A stretch of 19,435 nt of DNA from Actinomycetota bacterium (GCA_009700405.1 WLMD01000017.1:1-19435); one strand, 5' to 3'; shown: positions 1 to 8,404, counted from the first letter of the stretch. Translations and numbers: made by a program. Notes: generated from the sequence alone by a model not told the origin.

Positions 1-344
1 ATCTCAAACTCTTAGCCCGTAGGCCACAAGATAATTTTGCAAAACTTGGTTTAGCTCAGACGCAACTTCTTATTAGAACAGCCGGACTTAATGCAGATTC
101 AATCATAAGCGCAGCAGATGCTGACCCACTTAACCTAGATCTACAACTCAAGTGCGCCGATCTAGAGATTTCACGTGGAGATGTCGAACTCGCTTTTGCC
201 AGAGTATTAAAATGTGTTCGTCAATTTTCCGGAGCAGATCAAACTCGCGCCAAAACTCATCTACTTGAACTTTTCACATTGGTAGAGCCAACCGATCCAC
301 GATTGATTAAAGCGCGCTCTGCACTTGCCAGCGCCCTCTACTGA
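1..344 (+). CDS. C-terminal part of a thioredoxin-like/TPR co-chaperone (YbbN/CnoX family), 5' end outside window
   Basis: An open frame enters from the left edge (first complete codon at position 3) and runs 113 residues to a TGA at 342-344. The visible part is all-helical. It has the alternating Ala/Leu/Asp pattern of the C-terminal repeats of actinobacterial tetratricopeptide/thioredoxin-fold proteins: a DLQLKCADLEISRGD stretch, an acidic Gly-Asp-Val turn, then a terminal DPRLIKARSALASALY. In this family an N-terminal thioredoxin-like domain, not visible here, precedes TPR-like repeats; the E. coli member binds chaperone clients and is linked to redox protection. In Mycobacterium the homologue lies just before glgB-glgE, so the context supports the call. 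The stop overlaps the next gene's ATG (TGATG), implying co-transcription. Confidence in the family is good, but the N-terminal fold is unseen. Confidence 0.75.
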   Translation, partial: LKLLARRPQDNFAKLGLAQTQLLIRTAGLNADSIISAADADPLNLDLQLKCADLEISRGDVELAFARVLKCVRQFSGADQTRAKTHLLELFTLVEPTDPRLIKARSALASALY

Positions 345-1522
345 TGAATACTCCAGATCGGAAGGCTCTAGCAGCTCTCTTTTTCCTATTCGGTGTCGGG
401 ATTATTTCTTGGGTTCCACGATTCCCTGAGGTTAAACACAATCTCCATGCAAGCAATGGCCAATTTGGAACGCTACTTAGCCTTGGTGCTATAGGTTCAC
501 TTGTAAGCCTTCTTACTGCTGGTCATCTTGCCCATAGGTTTGGAAGTCGCAAGGCTATGACTGTAAGTTCCGTAGTACTTTTTATAGCGATAAGTTCTGT
601 AGTCCGTACAACACAGGCATGGCAATTTCTTATCTGCGTCATTCTCATAGGTGCAGCAACTTCTGCATTTCATATTGCAGTAAATGGGCAGGCATTTCAT
701 GAACAGGAAAAAACAGGTGACAATCTCATTCCGCGCCTGCATGGGTTATGGTCTGCGGGAGCCTTAAGTACTGCCATATTTTCTGGCTTCTTGACCGGAA
801 AAGTTGACCTTGTCAGACATGTTGACTCGGTTTCAATAACGGTCTTTCTCCTCATACTTTATTGCTTATGGAGAATGCGCGGATCTTTAATGCCAGGAGT
901 TGTTGATTCCAGCACTCAATCTTCAATCAAGCATCTATTTACAAAATTCGAGATCGACTGGAATATCACTCTTGGGATTACTTCTGCAACCTTATTGGAA
1001 TTCGCCATTGCGGACTGGGGTGCAATCTTCTCTAAAGAAGAGTTGCACGTCAGTGCAGGTGCGGCCGCAATCCCTTATGTACTCTTTGCGTTAGCAATGA
1101 TTGCTGGACGGTTAACTGTACATCGGTTGACAAATCGCTTCGCGATTGATGTCTTGATTAAACAATGTGTAATCATCGGCGGAGTGTCTTTTATTATTCT
1201 CACAACACTAGGAACCATGCTCTCAAGGACTTCACCCAATCTAGGATTTACAATCTTTTGCCTTGGAGTCTTTATTGCAGGTTTAGGAGCTTCATTCTTG
1301 GCTCCGACGATGCTAGATGCAGCTAATAAGCGCTCAAAGGCGCCAGGTAGTGTGGTGCTTGGGCGAATTGGCGCGATTAATACGACACTCACTTTCTTCT
1401 GCAAGACAATCATTGCGTGGACTGCGCAACTCACAACGATTTCATTCGCTCTAATGCTCCCAGCTTTAGCTTTGATCGCAGTTATATTTTCGGCACGTGC
1501 AATCAAAGAAGCAAATATCTAA
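344..1522 (+). CDS. Major facilitator superfamily transporter (YbjJ-like), 12 predicted TM segments
   Basis: This 392-residue protein has about twelve hydrophobic segments (first around residues 8-25, 41-63, 71-87 and 92-113; last around 365-388), the usual size of an MFS permease. The loop between TM2 and TM3 carries a motif-A sequence at residues 60-71 (GHLAHRFGSRKA), with His64 where Asp is commonest. An N-terminal WVPRFPEVK segment resembles the W-x-P-R-x-P signature I associate with YbjJ-like MFS proteins. The substrate cannot be read from sequence. The ATG overlaps the upstream TGA by one base and has no Shine-Dalgarno sequence, so translation is probably coupled to the co-chaperone gene. 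Its TAA shares bases with the stop of the convergent glgB. MFS membership is firm; subfamily and substrate are not. Confidence 0.8.
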   Translation: MNTPDRKALAALFFLFGVGIISWVPRFPEVKHNLHASNGQFGTLLSLGAIGSLVSLLTAGHLAHRFGSRKAMTVSSVVLFIAISSVVRTTQAWQFLICVILIGAATSAFHIAVNGQAFHEQEKTGDNLIPRLHGLWSAGALSTAIFSGFLTGKVDLVRHVDSVSITVFLLILYCLWRMRGSLMPGVVDSSTQSSIKHLFTKFEIDWNITLGITSATLLEFAIADWGAIFSKEELHVSAGAAAIPYVLFALAMIAGRLTVHRLTNRFAIDVLIKQCVIIGGVSFIILTTLGTMLSRTSPNLGFTIFCLGVFIAGLGASFLAPTMLDAANKRSKAPGSVVLGRIGAINTTLTFFCKTIIAWTAQLTTISFALMLPALALIAVIFSARAIKEANI

Positions 1523-3390
1523 ATCTGCTCCAGCCAAATAGTAGCTAGGGGGGGCACGCGAAGAGTCACTCGATTGGCACTTGTCGCTTCAGACTCAATC
1601 AACGGGTTACTCATTCCAGTTCCACCAAACTTCATGTCATCTGTATTAATAACTTCTTTCCATTGTCCAGAAAGTGGCAGTGACATTGAGTAGTTCTCAT
1701 GAGGTGTAGGAGAGAAATTAGTTATGCAAACTAACGGACGGCCAGATTCATCCCAGCGCGAAAAAGCCAATATGTTGCTTGCTGCGTCAGTTCCAACTAA
1801 CCAAGTAAAACCTTCAGGTGAAGTATCTCTTTCCGACAAAGCTGGTATCTCTTTATATATGGCATTGAGTTTCTGAATTGTTTTGGATACGCCTTGGTGT
1901 TCGGCATACTCCATAAGACTCCATTGCAGCCCTTGGCTCTCATTCCACTCATCATTTTGAGCGAATTCGCATCCCATAAAGAGCAATTTCTTGCCAGGAT
2001 GAGCCCACATAAAGCCGTAAAGAGCGCGCAGAGTTGCTAGCTTCTGCCAACGATCGCCAGGAAATTTATTTACAAGTGCTCCCTTGCCGTGAACAACTTC
2101 ATCATGAGAAATCGGCAAAACGTAATTTTCGCTCCACGCATAAAGAATCGAGAACGTGATTTCATTATGGTGGTGAACACGATGGATTGGATCCCTTTGT
2201 AAATAGGACAAGGTGTCGTGCATCCATCCCATATTCCATTTGAAGCCAAAGCCGAGTCCATCAGATTCTGTTGCGCGTGTAACCCCAGACCACGCTGTTG
2301 ACTCTTCTGCAATCATCATGATTCCTGGGTGGGTGCGATAAGCAGTGGCGGTAGCTTCTTTGAGAAGCTGTACAGCTTCTAAGTTTTCCCGTCCGCCATT
2401 CTTGTTAGGCAACCATTCGCCATCTTTGCGCGAATAATCTAGATACAACATCGATGCAACTGCGTCTACGCGTAGGCCATCAATATGAAATTCAGATAAC
2501 CAATAGAGTGCACTAGCAACTAAGAAATTACGAACTTCGTTGCGACCAAAATTGAAGATGAGAGTGCCCCAGTCGGGATGTTCTCCAAGGCGAGGGTCTG
2601 CATGCTCGAAGAGCGCAGTGCCATCAAATTTAGCCAGAGCCCATTCGTCTTTCGGAAAGTGCGCAGGAACCCAATCTAGAATGACGCCAATATTCGCACT
2701 GTGCAGTTGATCAACGAGAAATCTGAATTCATCGGGGGCGCCAAAGCGCGAAGTTGGGGCGAAGAAGGAAGTGACTTGATATCCCCACGAAGGTCCATAC
2801 GGATGCTCCATCACCGGTAAGAATTCGACATGAGTGAAGCCATGTTCGGTGACGTATTCAATGAGTTGTGTTGCCAGGTCGATATAACTCAAACCTATTC
2901 GCCAAGAACCTAGGTGTACTTCATAAGTAGAGACGGGGCTGCGCCACGATTGGAAAGTGGCTCGTTGATCGATCCAGGACTTATCGCTCCACTCAAAGTT
3001 TTGTTCGTTAACTACAGATGCGGTCAGGGGAGGTGTTTCGGTTTCCCGTGCAAGTGGGTCGGCATGGTCCACCCACCGGCCATCTTTCTGATGAATTGCG
3101 AATTTGTATCTTTCGCCACCTGCGATATCTGGCAGGAATATTTCCCAAATCCCGCTGCTACCTATACGGACCATCTTGTGTGAATTTCTATCCCAGTAAT
3201 TGAAATCGCAGACAAGGCTCACCGCTTGGGCGTTAGGTGCCCAGACTGAGAAAGCTGTTCCGAGCACCTCTCCTGAATCATCTCGTAGAACGTGGGCTCC
3301 AAGGGCTTCCCACAATTTCTCATGACGGCCTTCACCTATAAGAAATAGGTCAACATCGCCCAACGTGGAGTGAGGATTGAGGAAGCTCAT
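1519..3390 (-). CDS. glgB: 1,4-alpha-glucan branching enzyme GlgB (GH13), short form without the N1 domain
   Basis: GlgB cleaves an alpha-1,4-glucan chain and re-attaches it in alpha-1,6 linkage, making branches in the glucan extended by GlgE. The 623-residue protein starts directly at the CBM48-type N2 module (residues about 12-115, with TAFSVWAPNA and a FNYWD segment). The GH13 barrel follows: YEVHLGSW (156-163), DWVPAHFP (239-246), nucleophile Asp309 in GLRVDAVASML, acid/base Glu362 in AEES, and transition-state Asp430 in ISHDEVVHGKG. A beta-domain ends the protein at PPLATIWLEQI. Mycobacterial and E. coli enzymes are about 730 residues; the roughly 100 missing residues correspond to the N1 domain. 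The ATG lies 2 nt after the glgE stop with no clear Shine-Dalgarno sequence, so reinitiation from glgE is likely. Its TAG overlaps the MFS gene stop. Confidence 0.96.
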   Translation of the reverse strand: MSFLNPHSTLGDVDLFLIGEGRHEKLWEALGAHVLRDDSGEVLGTAFSVWAPNAQAVSLVCDFNYWDRNSHKMVRIGSSGIWEIFLPDIAGGERYKFAIHQKDGRWVDHADPLARETETPPLTASVVNEQNFEWSDKSWIDQRATFQSWRSPVSTYEVHLGSWRIGLSYIDLATQLIEYVTEHGFTHVEFLPVMEHPYGPSWGYQVTSFFAPTSRFGAPDEFRFLVDQLHSANIGVILDWVPAHFPKDEWALAKFDGTALFEHADPRLGEHPDWGTLIFNFGRNEVRNFLVASALYWLSEFHIDGLRVDAVASMLYLDYSRKDGEWLPNKNGGRENLEAVQLLKEATATAYRTHPGIMMIAEESTAWSGVTRATESDGLGFGFKWNMGWMHDTLSYLQRDPIHRVHHHNEITFSILYAWSENYVLPISHDEVVHGKGALVNKFPGDRWQKLATLRALYGFMWAHPGKKLLFMGCEFAQNDEWNESQGLQWSLMEYAEHQGVSKTIQKLNAIYKEIPALSERDTSPEGFTWLVGTDAASNILAFSRWDESGRPLVCITNFSPTPHENYSMSLPLSGQWKEVINTDDMKFGGTGMSNPLIESEATSANRVTLRVPPLATIWLEQI

Positions 3391-3392
3391 CG

Positions 3393-5114
3393 TCAGATTT
3401 TAACGTAAGCGACATGTGCCACCTTGCCCGAAGGCCTGCTGGGATCAAGACGAATGAAGGTATGAGCAGACCAAGAAAAAGATGTGTTGTCTAAGAGGTC
3501 AACTGCAGTGAAAGAATCTTCAGTGATTCCCAAAGCTCCCATATCCCAGTGGACTGTTGCCTCTTGGGCGTATGTGGGATCAAGATTAACAATGACAAGC
3601 ATTAAGTCGTCACCACTCTTTTTGGAGTAGGCGATGATTGCATCAGAACTTGTGCTGTGAAAAACCAAGTTACGCAAACGAGCAAGTGCTGGATGAGTCT
3701 TACGTATTTGGTTTAGCTGGGTAATGAAAGGTGCAAGAGTTAAACCTTTTTTAGTTGCTCCCGCCCAATCACGAATTTTGATTTGGTACTTCTCTGAATC
3801 CAAGTACTCTTCGCCACCTTCGGCAAATGCGCGATGTTCGTACAATTCATATCCGGCATACATTCCCCATGATGGAGAGAGTGTTGAGGCAAGTACTGCG
3901 CGCAATGCAAACATCGCAGGATTTCCACTTTGCAGATGTGTTGGCAAAATGTCTGGGGTATTGACCCAAAAGTTAGGACGAAAGAAAGCACTAGTCTCTC
4001 GTGCAACTTCGTTTCCATAGGCAGTAAGTTCTTCTTTACTCGTTCGCCATGTGAAATATGTATATGACTGATGAAAACCAGCTTTACCCAGGGAATGCAT
4101 CATGGCTGGCTTTGTGAATGCTTCAGCTAAGAAAATAACCTCAGGAGATTCCTTATAGATAATTGCCAAGATGTCTTGCCAAAAGTGGACTGGCTTTGTG
4201 TGGGGATTATCGACGCGAAAGAGTGTTACTCCCTTACTGACCCAAAGGCGGATGATGCGAAGGATTTCATTGAGTAGTCCCTCATAATCATTGTCGAAAT
4301 TTAAAGGGTAGATATCTTGGTATTTCTTAGGAGGATTCTCGGCGTAAGCAATTGAACCATCGGCTCGACGTGAGAACCATTCGGAGTGCTCGGTAACCCA
4401 TGGATGGTTAGGAGAGGTTTGTAGCGCTAAATCCAAAGCAATCTCAAGGTTATTTTGCTTTGCTATGTTAACAAAATCTTCGAAGTCCTTCATGGTTCCT
4501 AAGTCAGGATTAACGGCGTCATGACCACCAGTTGCAGCGCCAATTGCCCACGGCACACCTGGATCCTTTTCGCTAGCAGTGAGTGAGTTATTTGGCCCTT
4601 TTCGAAAGTCAATTCCGATGGGATGTATTGGTGGGAGATAGAGAACATCAAATCCCATTGCTGCAATTTCTGGTAAACGTTTGGCAGCGGTTTTGAATGT
4701 ACCTGCAGAGGAAGTGGTCGCGCCTTCGCTGCGAGGAAAAAATTCATACCAAGCACCAACAAGTGCCCGTTCGCGATCGGCTCTTATTGGAAAGCGTTCA
4801 GACTCCGTTAAGAGTTTTCGCTCTGGAGTGTGGTCAAAAGCTTCTACTGAGAATGTAAAATCACCGATTGCTCCAGGGACAAGAACAGCTTCAAATCTAT
4901 CTGTACCTGGCCACACTTCTTTCATAGCAATGCGTTGAATCTCTTTACCGGTGTGATCGCGCAATAGCGCCTCTACGCCAAAAGGATCATGACCTTCACG
5001 AATTACAGTGGCATAGATAGATATTTCTTCATTCGGAATAGCTTTTACAGCAACAAACTCTCCCCCGAAGTACACACTGGGGGAGATATCTATTATTGGG
5101 ATTCGACCGATCAA
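3393..5114 (-). CDS. glgE: Alpha-1,4-glucan:maltose-1-phosphate maltosyltransferase GlgE (GH13_3), lacking the domain S insert
   Basis: GlgE transfers maltosyl units from maltose-1-phosphate to growing alpha-1,4-glucan in the GlgE pathway. Diagnostic blocks are GRIPIIDI at the N-terminus, WYEFFPRSEG (122-131), YLPPIHPIG (159-167), the long EN-PPKKYQDIYP block (259-270), LFRVDNPHTKPVHFW (298-312), FLAEAFT (328-334) and NTPDIL (385-390). Asp302, Glu331 and Asp388 keep the 29/86-residue spacing of the Streptomyces catalytic residues as I recall them (D394/E423/D480). At 573 residues it is about 100 shorter than usual. The loss lies between TFSVEAF (87-93) and IRADRERAL (110-118), where the helical domain S normally sits. 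The start is TTG at 5114-5112: it begins the conserved GRIP segment, is preceded by GGAAGG six nt upstream, and overlaps the aceE TGA (TTGA). Confidence 0.95.
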   Translation of the reverse strand: MIGRIPIIDISPSVYFGGEFVAVKAIPNEEISIYATVIREGHDPFGVEALLRDHTGKEIQRIAMKEVWPGTDRFEAVLVPGAIGDFTFSVEAFDHTPERKLLTESERFPIRADRERALVGAWYEFFPRSEGATTSSAGTFKTAAKRLPEIAAMGFDVLYLPPIHPIGIDFRKGPNNSLTASEKDPGVPWAIGAATGGHDAVNPDLGTMKDFEDFVNIAKQNNLEIALDLALQTSPNHPWVTEHSEWFSRRADGSIAYAENPPKKYQDIYPLNFDNDYEGLLNEILRIIRLWVSKGVTLFRVDNPHTKPVHFWQDILAIIYKESPEVIFLAEAFTKPAMMHSLGKAGFHQSYTYFTWRTSKEELTAYGNEVARETSAFFRPNFWVNTPDILPTHLQSGNPAMFALRAVLASTLSPSWGMYAGYELYEHRAFAEGGEEYLDSEKYQIKIRDWAGATKKGLTLAPFITQLNQIRKTHPALARLRNLVFHSTSSDAIIAYSKKSGDDLMLVIVNLDPTYAQEATVHWDMGALGITEDSFTAVDLLDNTSFSWSAHTFIRLDPSRPSGKVAHVAYVKI

Positions 5115-7831
5115 CCCGAGCCTTCCGTATTGCCAGGGTCAGCAGCGGAAATATCAAAGATTTGATATTTACTAATCGCATCTTTCACGATGCTCTGTTT
5201 AATCTCGCCAGTCTTTGCAAGCTGAGTAAGCACAGCAATAGTGATTGATTCAGCATCCACTTTGAAGTGGCGACGAAGTGCTCCACGAGTATCCGATAAA
5301 CCAAAGCCATCGGTACCTAGAGATAAGAATGGTTGTTCAACCCATGGCGCAACTTGATCTTGTACCGAGCGCATGAAATCACTTACTGCGACAACAGGAC
5401 CTTTAGCCCCAGCAAGCTTTTTCGTAATGTATGCCTGGTATTGATCATCTGGATGCAAGAGATTGTGGCGATTTACTTTTAGCCCATCGCGACGCAATTC
5501 ATTCCACGAGGTGACAGACCAGACGGTAGGAGAAATTCCCCAGTCATTTTCCAACAATTGCTGCGCTTTGAGCGCCCAGTTAACACCAACACCCGATGCC
5601 AGGATTTGCGCAGTCTTCTTTGAGCGCTTTTGAGCCGGGGAGTAGCAATATATTCCGCGCAACAAGCCATCAACATCTAGGTTCTCTGGCTCGGCTGGTT
5701 GCATGTAAGGCTCGTTGTAAACAGTGAGGTAGTAATAAATATTCTCACTGTTCTCACCGTACATACGACGTAAACCATCTTTAACAATGTGCCCTAGTTC
5801 AAATCCAAATGCTGGGTCATAGGCAACAACTGCAGGGTTGGTCGAAGCAAGCAATGGGGAGTGACCATCTTCGTGTTGAAGGCCTTCGCCGTTGAGGGTT
5901 GTGCGTCCTGCTGTTGCACCAACAACAAAGCCGCGAACCAATTGATCGCTAGCGGCCCAGAATGCATCGCCTGTACGTTGGAAACCAAACATTGAGTAGA
6001 AGATATAAATAGGAATCATTGGCTCATCGTGGGTTGAATATGAGGACCCAACAGCAGTAAATGAGGCAACCGAACCAGCCTCATTAATACCTTCGTGCAA
6101 AATTACTCCCGAAGTTGATTCTTTGTAAGAAAGCATGAGTTCGCGGTCAACGGACGTGTATGTCTGTCCCTTTGATGAATAAATCTTCAAACTAGGAAAG
6201 AGCGAATCCATTCCGAAGGTGCGTGCTTCATCAGGAATAATTGGCACAAATCGCGAACCGATACCTGGGTCTTTAATTAAGTCTTTAAGCATCCGAACGA
6301 AAGCCATGGTTGTAGCAATTTCCTGTTTTCCAGAGCCGCGCTTTACCGATTCATAGACAGATTCATCAGGTGTTGGCAGGGGTTTAGAAATTGTGCGACG
6401 ACGAGGTACGGAGCCACCTAGTTCGGCTCGGCGTTCCTTGAGGTATTTCATTTCCTCTGAATCCTCAGATGGACGGTAATACGGTGGAAGCTTGGCATCG
6501 AGTTTGTCGTCAGGAATAGGAATAGCTAAACGATCGCGGAAGGTGACGATATCTTCCAGAGTCATCTTCTTCATTTGGTGCGTTGAGTTGCGTCCTTCAA
6601 ATGTAGATCCGAGAGTCCAGCCCTTAATGGTTTTTGCGAGGATGACCGTTGGACGACCATCATGTTGAGTAGCAGCGCTATATGCAGCAAAAAGTTTGCG
6701 ATAGTCATGGCCGCCTCGCTTGAGGCCCCAAATCTGATCATCGCTCCAATTAGAAACCATGGATGCAGTACGTGGATCGCGACCGAAGAAGTTATCGCGA
6801 ACATATGCGCCGTTTTCTGCCTTAAAGGTTTGGTAATCACCATCGGGAGTCTGATTCATTAAATTAACAAGTGCGCCTTCACGATCTTGAGCCAGCAGAG
6901 GGTCCCATTCGCGACCCCATACAACTTTAAGAACGTTCCACCCTGCGCCGCCAAAGATAGATTCCAATTCCTGAATAATCTTTCCGTTACCGCGCACTGG
7001 ACCATCAAGACGCTGCAAATTACAGTTAATAACAAAAGTTAAATTATCTAAACCTTCGCGAGCTGCCAGACTGATTGCACCGACACTCTCTGGTTCATCC
7101 ATTTCGCCATCGCCAAGAAAAGCCCAAACGCGTTGTTGGCTTGTATCTTTGATATTGCGATTGTGAAGATAGCGATTAAAACGTGCTTGGTAAATTGCGT
7201 TAATTGGACCAAGTCCCATGGAGACTGTTGGGAATTGCCAAAATTCAGGCATAAGCCGTGGATGTGGATAGGAGGAAAGTCCGCCGCCTTCATGCGAAAG
7301 TTCTTGGCGGAATCCATCAAGCTGGTGTTCGGTCAGGCGGCCTTCCATAAACGCACGTGCATACATTCCAGGGCTTGCATGTCCCTGGAAATAAATCTGA
7401 TCTCCGCCACCTGGGTGATCTTTTCCACGGAAGAAGTGGTTAAAGCCAACTTCGTAGAGGGATGCAGATGATGCGTACGAGGAAATGTGTCCACCAACTC
7501 CAACACCTGGACGTTGGGCGCGATGTACCAACATTGCCGCGTTCCACCGAATAAATGTACGGATTCGACGTTCGATATTTTCATCGCCAGGAAAATCAGG
7601 CTCTTTTTCGGGCGGAATCGAGTTGATGTAATCGGTAGTACGAAGATAAGGCAGGTCTACGTTGCGCTCGCGCGCTCTCTTGAGAAGACTGAGCATTAAG
7701 TAACGTGCGCGCACTGGACCCGCATTGGCTAAGACGGCATCAAACGAGGCGTTCCATTCCGAACTCTCGTCAGGATCGGTGTCTACCAATTGGTCGATAA
7801 TCTGATCGGGCGTCTTAAACGTTTCGCTCAT
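5111..7831 (-). CDS. aceE: Pyruvate dehydrogenase E1 component, homodimeric type (AceE)
   Basis: AceE is the thiamine-diphosphate enzyme that decarboxylates pyruvate and acetylates the lipoyl domain of E2 in the cytoplasmic pyruvate dehydrogenase complex. The 906-residue length fits the single-chain E1 of E. coli and actinobacteria. The N-terminal domain contains GGHISSYASSASLYEVGFNH (113-132), FQGHASPGMYARAF (148-161) and the ThDP/Mg motif GDGEMDEPE (240-248), closing at NCNLQRLDGPVRGN (269-282). Further blocks are KTIKGWTLGS, IPDEARTFGMDSLFP and the HEDGHSP segment; the C-terminal domain includes YLTVYNEPY. The start is the ATG at 7831-7829, with a weak GAGAGA upstream. The gene is divergent from a DUF3052 gene, an arrangement also known around Mycobacterium aceE. 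Its TGA overlaps the glgE start, making it the first gene of an aceE-glgE-glgB run. Confidence 0.97.
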   Translation of the reverse strand: MSETFKTPDQIIDQLVDTDPDESSEWNASFDAVLANAGPVRARYLMLSLLKRARERNVDLPYLRTTDYINSIPPEKEPDFPGDENIERRIRTFIRWNAAMLVHRAQRPGVGVGGHISSYASSASLYEVGFNHFFRGKDHPGGGDQIYFQGHASPGMYARAFMEGRLTEHQLDGFRQELSHEGGGLSSYPHPRLMPEFWQFPTVSMGLGPINAIYQARFNRYLHNRNIKDTSQQRVWAFLGDGEMDEPESVGAISLAAREGLDNLTFVINCNLQRLDGPVRGNGKIIQELESIFGGAGWNVLKVVWGREWDPLLAQDREGALVNLMNQTPDGDYQTFKAENGAYVRDNFFGRDPRTASMVSNWSDDQIWGLKRGGHDYRKLFAAYSAATQHDGRPTVILAKTIKGWTLGSTFEGRNSTHQMKKMTLEDIVTFRDRLAIPIPDDKLDAKLPPYYRPSEDSEEMKYLKERRAELGGSVPRRRTISKPLPTPDESVYESVKRGSGKQEIATTMAFVRMLKDLIKDPGIGSRFVPIIPDEARTFGMDSLFPSLKIYSSKGQTYTSVDRELMLSYKESTSGVILHEGINEAGSVASFTAVGSSYSTHDEPMIPIYIFYSMFGFQRTGDAFWAASDQLVRGFVVGATAGRTTLNGEGLQHEDGHSPLLASTNPAVVAYDPAFGFELGHIVKDGLRRMYGENSENIYYYLTVYNEPYMQPAEPENLDVDGLLRGIYCYSPAQKRSKKTAQILASGVGVNWALKAQQLLENDWGISPTVWSVTSWNELRRDGLKVNRHNLLHPDDQYQAYITKKLAGAKGPVVAVSDFMRSVQDQVAPWVEQPFLSLGTDGFGLSDTRGALRRHFKVDAESITIAVLTQLAKTGEIKQSIVKDAISKYQIFDISAADPGNTEGSG

Positions 7832-7990
7832 TGGCCTATTCTCTCGTGTTAAGCCCTCTTCGTCACATCCACGAGGCTACTTCACGCACAAAGTTCCAAA
7901 ATTCTCGTCAAAAAGGCTTGCATATGGGGGCGGAGTTGGGTGGACTTGGACTCCGGCACGTAAGTGCCTTCGAGAACAGGAGCAGAGTTT
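7832..7990. promoter_or_regulatory. Divergent intergenic region between aceE and the DUF3052 gene
   Basis: This 159-nt stretch is the longest gene-free segment in the window and must hold the promoters for aceE (minus) and the DUF3052-peroxiredoxin pair (plus). On the minus strand a TTGACG at about 7903-7908 is a possible -35 for aceE, but no good -10 lies 16-18 nt away. On the plus strand AGGAG at 7978-7982 sits 8 nt before GTG 7991 and serves as its ribosome binding site. I see no convincing operator palindrome or riboswitch. The assignment as a promoter region rests on gene orientation, not on strong boxes. Confidence 0.5.
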
Positions 7991-8404
7991 GTGACAACCC
8001 CAACGGGGTCCATGGCAACACGTATGGGTTTTGAATCTGGCGATCTCTTACTTGAAGTCGGTTTCGGCGATGACTGTGATCGCGCCTTGCGAAATGAATT
8101 AATGGCTCTCACAGGTAGCCAATTGCTCACTGGTGATGTGCAAGAAGTTGTCGACGGAGTAATCATTTGGTGGCGAGAAGATGATGGCGACCTTGTTGAT
8201 GAATTAGTTGATGGCCTTACCTATCTTTCTGATTCTGGACCAATATGGGTTCTGACTCCCAAAGTTGGTCGCCCAGGACATGTGGAGCCCAGCGATATTC
8301 AAGATGCAGCTCCTACGGCAGGTTTAAGCCAAACATCAACGCTATCAATTGCTCCTGATTGGTCAGCTACGCGCTTAGTGGCACGAAAGTCGGCTAAGAG
8401 ATAG
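7991..8404 (+). CDS. DUF3052 family protein, conserved actinobacterial hypothetical
   Basis: This 137-residue acidic protein of unknown function matches the actinobacterial DUF3052 pattern: an N-terminal GFESGDLLLEVGFGDDCD segment, an IIWWREDDGDLVDELVDGL core, WVLTPKVGRPGHVEPSDI, and the C-terminal block AAPTAGLSQTSTLSIAPDW followed by RLVARK. The homologue in Mycobacterium lies next to ahpE and aceE (Rv2239c region), as here. An earlier in-frame GTG at 7964 would add nine residues, but GTG 7991 has an AGGAG eight nt upstream and is preferred; ATG 8012 is another option without a clear ribosome binding site. The gene ends 10 nt before the peroxiredoxin and is likely co-transcribed with it. 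No catalytic residues can be proposed; family membership is firm. Confidence 0.85.
   Translation: MTTPTGSMATRMGFESGDLLLEVGFGDDCDRALRNELMALTGSQLLTGDVQEVVDGVIIWWREDDGDLVDELVDGLTYLSDSGPIWVLTPKVGRPGHVEPSDIQDAAPTAGLSQTSTLSIAPDWSATRLVARKSAKR

Noticed and set aside
1075..1506. 143-codon open frame on the minus strand inside the MFS gene
   Set aside because: It lies fully antisense to a transporter with clear membrane segments, shows no recognisable domain and has no ribosome binding site; a compositional shadow.
7133..7471. 112-codon plus-strand frame inside aceE
   Set aside because: Antisense to the highly conserved ThDP-binding region of aceE; Cys/Trp/Lys-rich peptide with no family resemblance.
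7851..7873. Imperfect inverted repeat with CCTC...GAGG near the aceE start
   Set aside because: Arms pair only with a bulge and few bases; not convincing as an operator or riboswitch.
7964..7990. Upstream GTG start for the DUF3052 gene
   Set aside because: No ribosome binding site before it, whereas GTG 7991 has AGGAG at the right distance.
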